Origin: DASZHC01 sp035938215 | Lineage (GTDB): Bacteria; Verrucomicrobiota; Verrucomicrobiia; Chthoniobacterales; JAFAMB01 | Reading direction: 5' to 3' | DNA length: 8,067 nt | NCBI GenBank assembly: GCA_035938215.1 | Contig: DASZHC010000005.1 | Location: 1-8,067 of the forward strand | In this document: positions 7,657-8,067 of the stretch, in pieces | How positions within the stretch are numbered: the stretch's first letter is position 1 | Layout: each line of letters opens with the position of its first letter | Notes under the pieces: model-generated | What the model saw: the letters and a program-made list of their open reading frames with translations, nothing else | Told to the model about the DNA's origin: nothing | Database searches by the model: none | Position numbers and translations under genes: made by a program

Positions 7657-7781
7657 GACCGCTATTTTCGAACCGCTGCATCGCCGAAGCTCATTAGCAA
7701 CACCGGACGCCACAGGACAGCAATGGCAGAAATTTTGTTCCGAAACTTGATTTAACGCGCTAGTGTACCGGAACAGGCGGA

Positions 7782-7801
7782 TTGCTCGTGCAACGAGACA
7801 A
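7782..7801 (+). repeat. Small hairpin in the gap before the kinase gene
   Basis: CTCGT (7785-7789) pairs with ACGAG (7793-7797) around a 3-base loop. After a bulged A at 7798, TTG pairs with CAA. This gives 8 base pairs in all, 83 bases before the kinase start. It could be an operator or a leader structure; there is no U-run for a terminator. The rest of 7657-7884 shows no gene on either strand and no promoter that I would defend. Confidence 0.25.
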
Positions 7802-7884
7802 CAAAATGCCAGGCGCTCTGCAGGCCGATTTCGCACCTCTCGATGGAGCGTGGTGTTGCTGTCGGCAGAAGGGCGGTTAGGACC

Positions 7885-8067
7885 ATGAGCACGGAGCCCC
7901 AACGCACCTGTCCGAGCTGCGGCAATGAGTTTTCTGGAGCAATGGAATTCTGTCCGGTCTGCATGCTTCGCAAGGTTCTTGCTGACGGCGTTGAGTCCGG
8001 CGAGTCTTCTTTCGAGGAGGCGGTCAGGCCCACACCGGACCAGCCACCGAAGCGATTTGAGCATTAT
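7885..8067 (+). CDS. Ser/Thr protein kinase, N-terminal zinc-ribbon leader only (partial)
   Basis: The 61 visible codons begin MSTEPQRTCPSCGNEF, with a two-CxxC zinc ribbon (C9/C12 and C23/C26, the latter in FCPVCMLRKVL). A charged linker follows, then PPKRFEHY at the window edge. I recognise this arrangement as the leader of a group of Hanks-type Ser/Thr kinases in Verrucomicrobiota, where RFEHYEL leads into the kinase fold. The catalytic domain itself lies outside the window, so the kinase call is recognition and not something the sequence proves. The ATG at 7885 is chosen because the CxxC ribbon starts eight residues later. Upstream, AGGA (7879-7882) is too close and AGAAGG (7867-7872) rather far for an ideal ribosome site. 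The start lies 228 bases beyond the presumed right end of the insertion sequence, so the element may have displaced upstream control sequences. Confidence 0.65.
   Translation, partial: MSTEPQRTCPSCGNEFSGAMEFCPVCMLRKVLADGVESGESSFEEAVRPTPDQPPKRFEHY

Noticed and set aside
4797..7739. 11-bp direct repeat GAAATTTTGTT at 4797-4807 and 7729-7739, near both ends of the insertion sequence
   Set aside because: Neither copy sits at the GTAAA ends, the left copy is inside the transposase gene, and repeats of this length are expected by chance in a window of this size.
7627..8064. Minus-strand open frame of 145 codons
   Set aside because: Antisense to the kinase start and covering the gap; low-complexity Arg/Leu/Ala-rich product. 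I also checked it for the missing primase N-terminus and found none.
1..8067. CRISPR array or tandem repeats
   Set aside because: Because a Cas4-like domain is present I looked for regularly spaced repeats and found none; no cas1 or cas2 is present either.

Overview
The window looks like chromosomal DNA of a soil-type Verrucomicrobiota bacterium that has taken up mobile DNA. The phylum assignment is an inference from recognising the style of two proteins: the zinc-ribbon leader of the Ser/Thr kinase at the right edge, and the small metallophosphoesterase remnant after the tRNA. No 16S or ribosomal gene is present to confirm it.

Layout, left to right. (1) Positions 1-2958, minus strand: the first 986 codons of dnaE, the replicative DNA polymerase III alpha subunit. 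The frame is open throughout and its C-terminus lies beyond the left edge. (2) 3059-3140, plus strand: tRNA-Leu(UAG), with the 3' CCA not encoded. (3) 3291-3621, plus strand: a decayed, frameshifted metallophosphoesterase gene. (4) 3622-3750: nothing convincing. (5) 3751-4781, minus strand: the N-terminally truncated, frameshifted remnant of a plasmid/phage-type TOPRIM primase. (6) About 4782-7656: an IS66-type insertion sequence carrying one long minus-strand gene. (7) 7657-7884: a short non-coding stretch with one small hairpin. (8) 7885-8067, plus strand: the start of a Ser/Thr protein kinase gene that runs off the right edge.

The most notable object is the IS66-type gene. Its product joins a Cas4/RecB-like nuclease region of the TM0106 type with a four-cysteine, iron-sulfur-type cluster, a DEDD-type RNase H-fold exonuclease region, a CxxC/CxxC zinc finger and an IS66 DDE transposase, all in one polypeptide. 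One missing base near 5133 breaks the frame before the third catalytic acidic residue. The remaining transposase C-terminus, including the WxNNxAE motif, is intact in the next frame. This copy is therefore probably inactive but recently so, or the break is an assembly error.

The restored transposase frame has no stop at the element end and reads straight into the TOPRIM remnant, giving an in-frame chimera. The TOPRIM remnant breaks again at a run of eight A (minus strand), after which the conserved TDFNDL ending continues in another frame. The segment between tRNA-Leu and the kinase is best read as a decaying accessory patch between two host genes: a tRNA-proximal pseudogene, a piece of a mobile-element primase and an insertion sequence. 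dnaE, the tRNA and the kinase are the parts likely to be functional.
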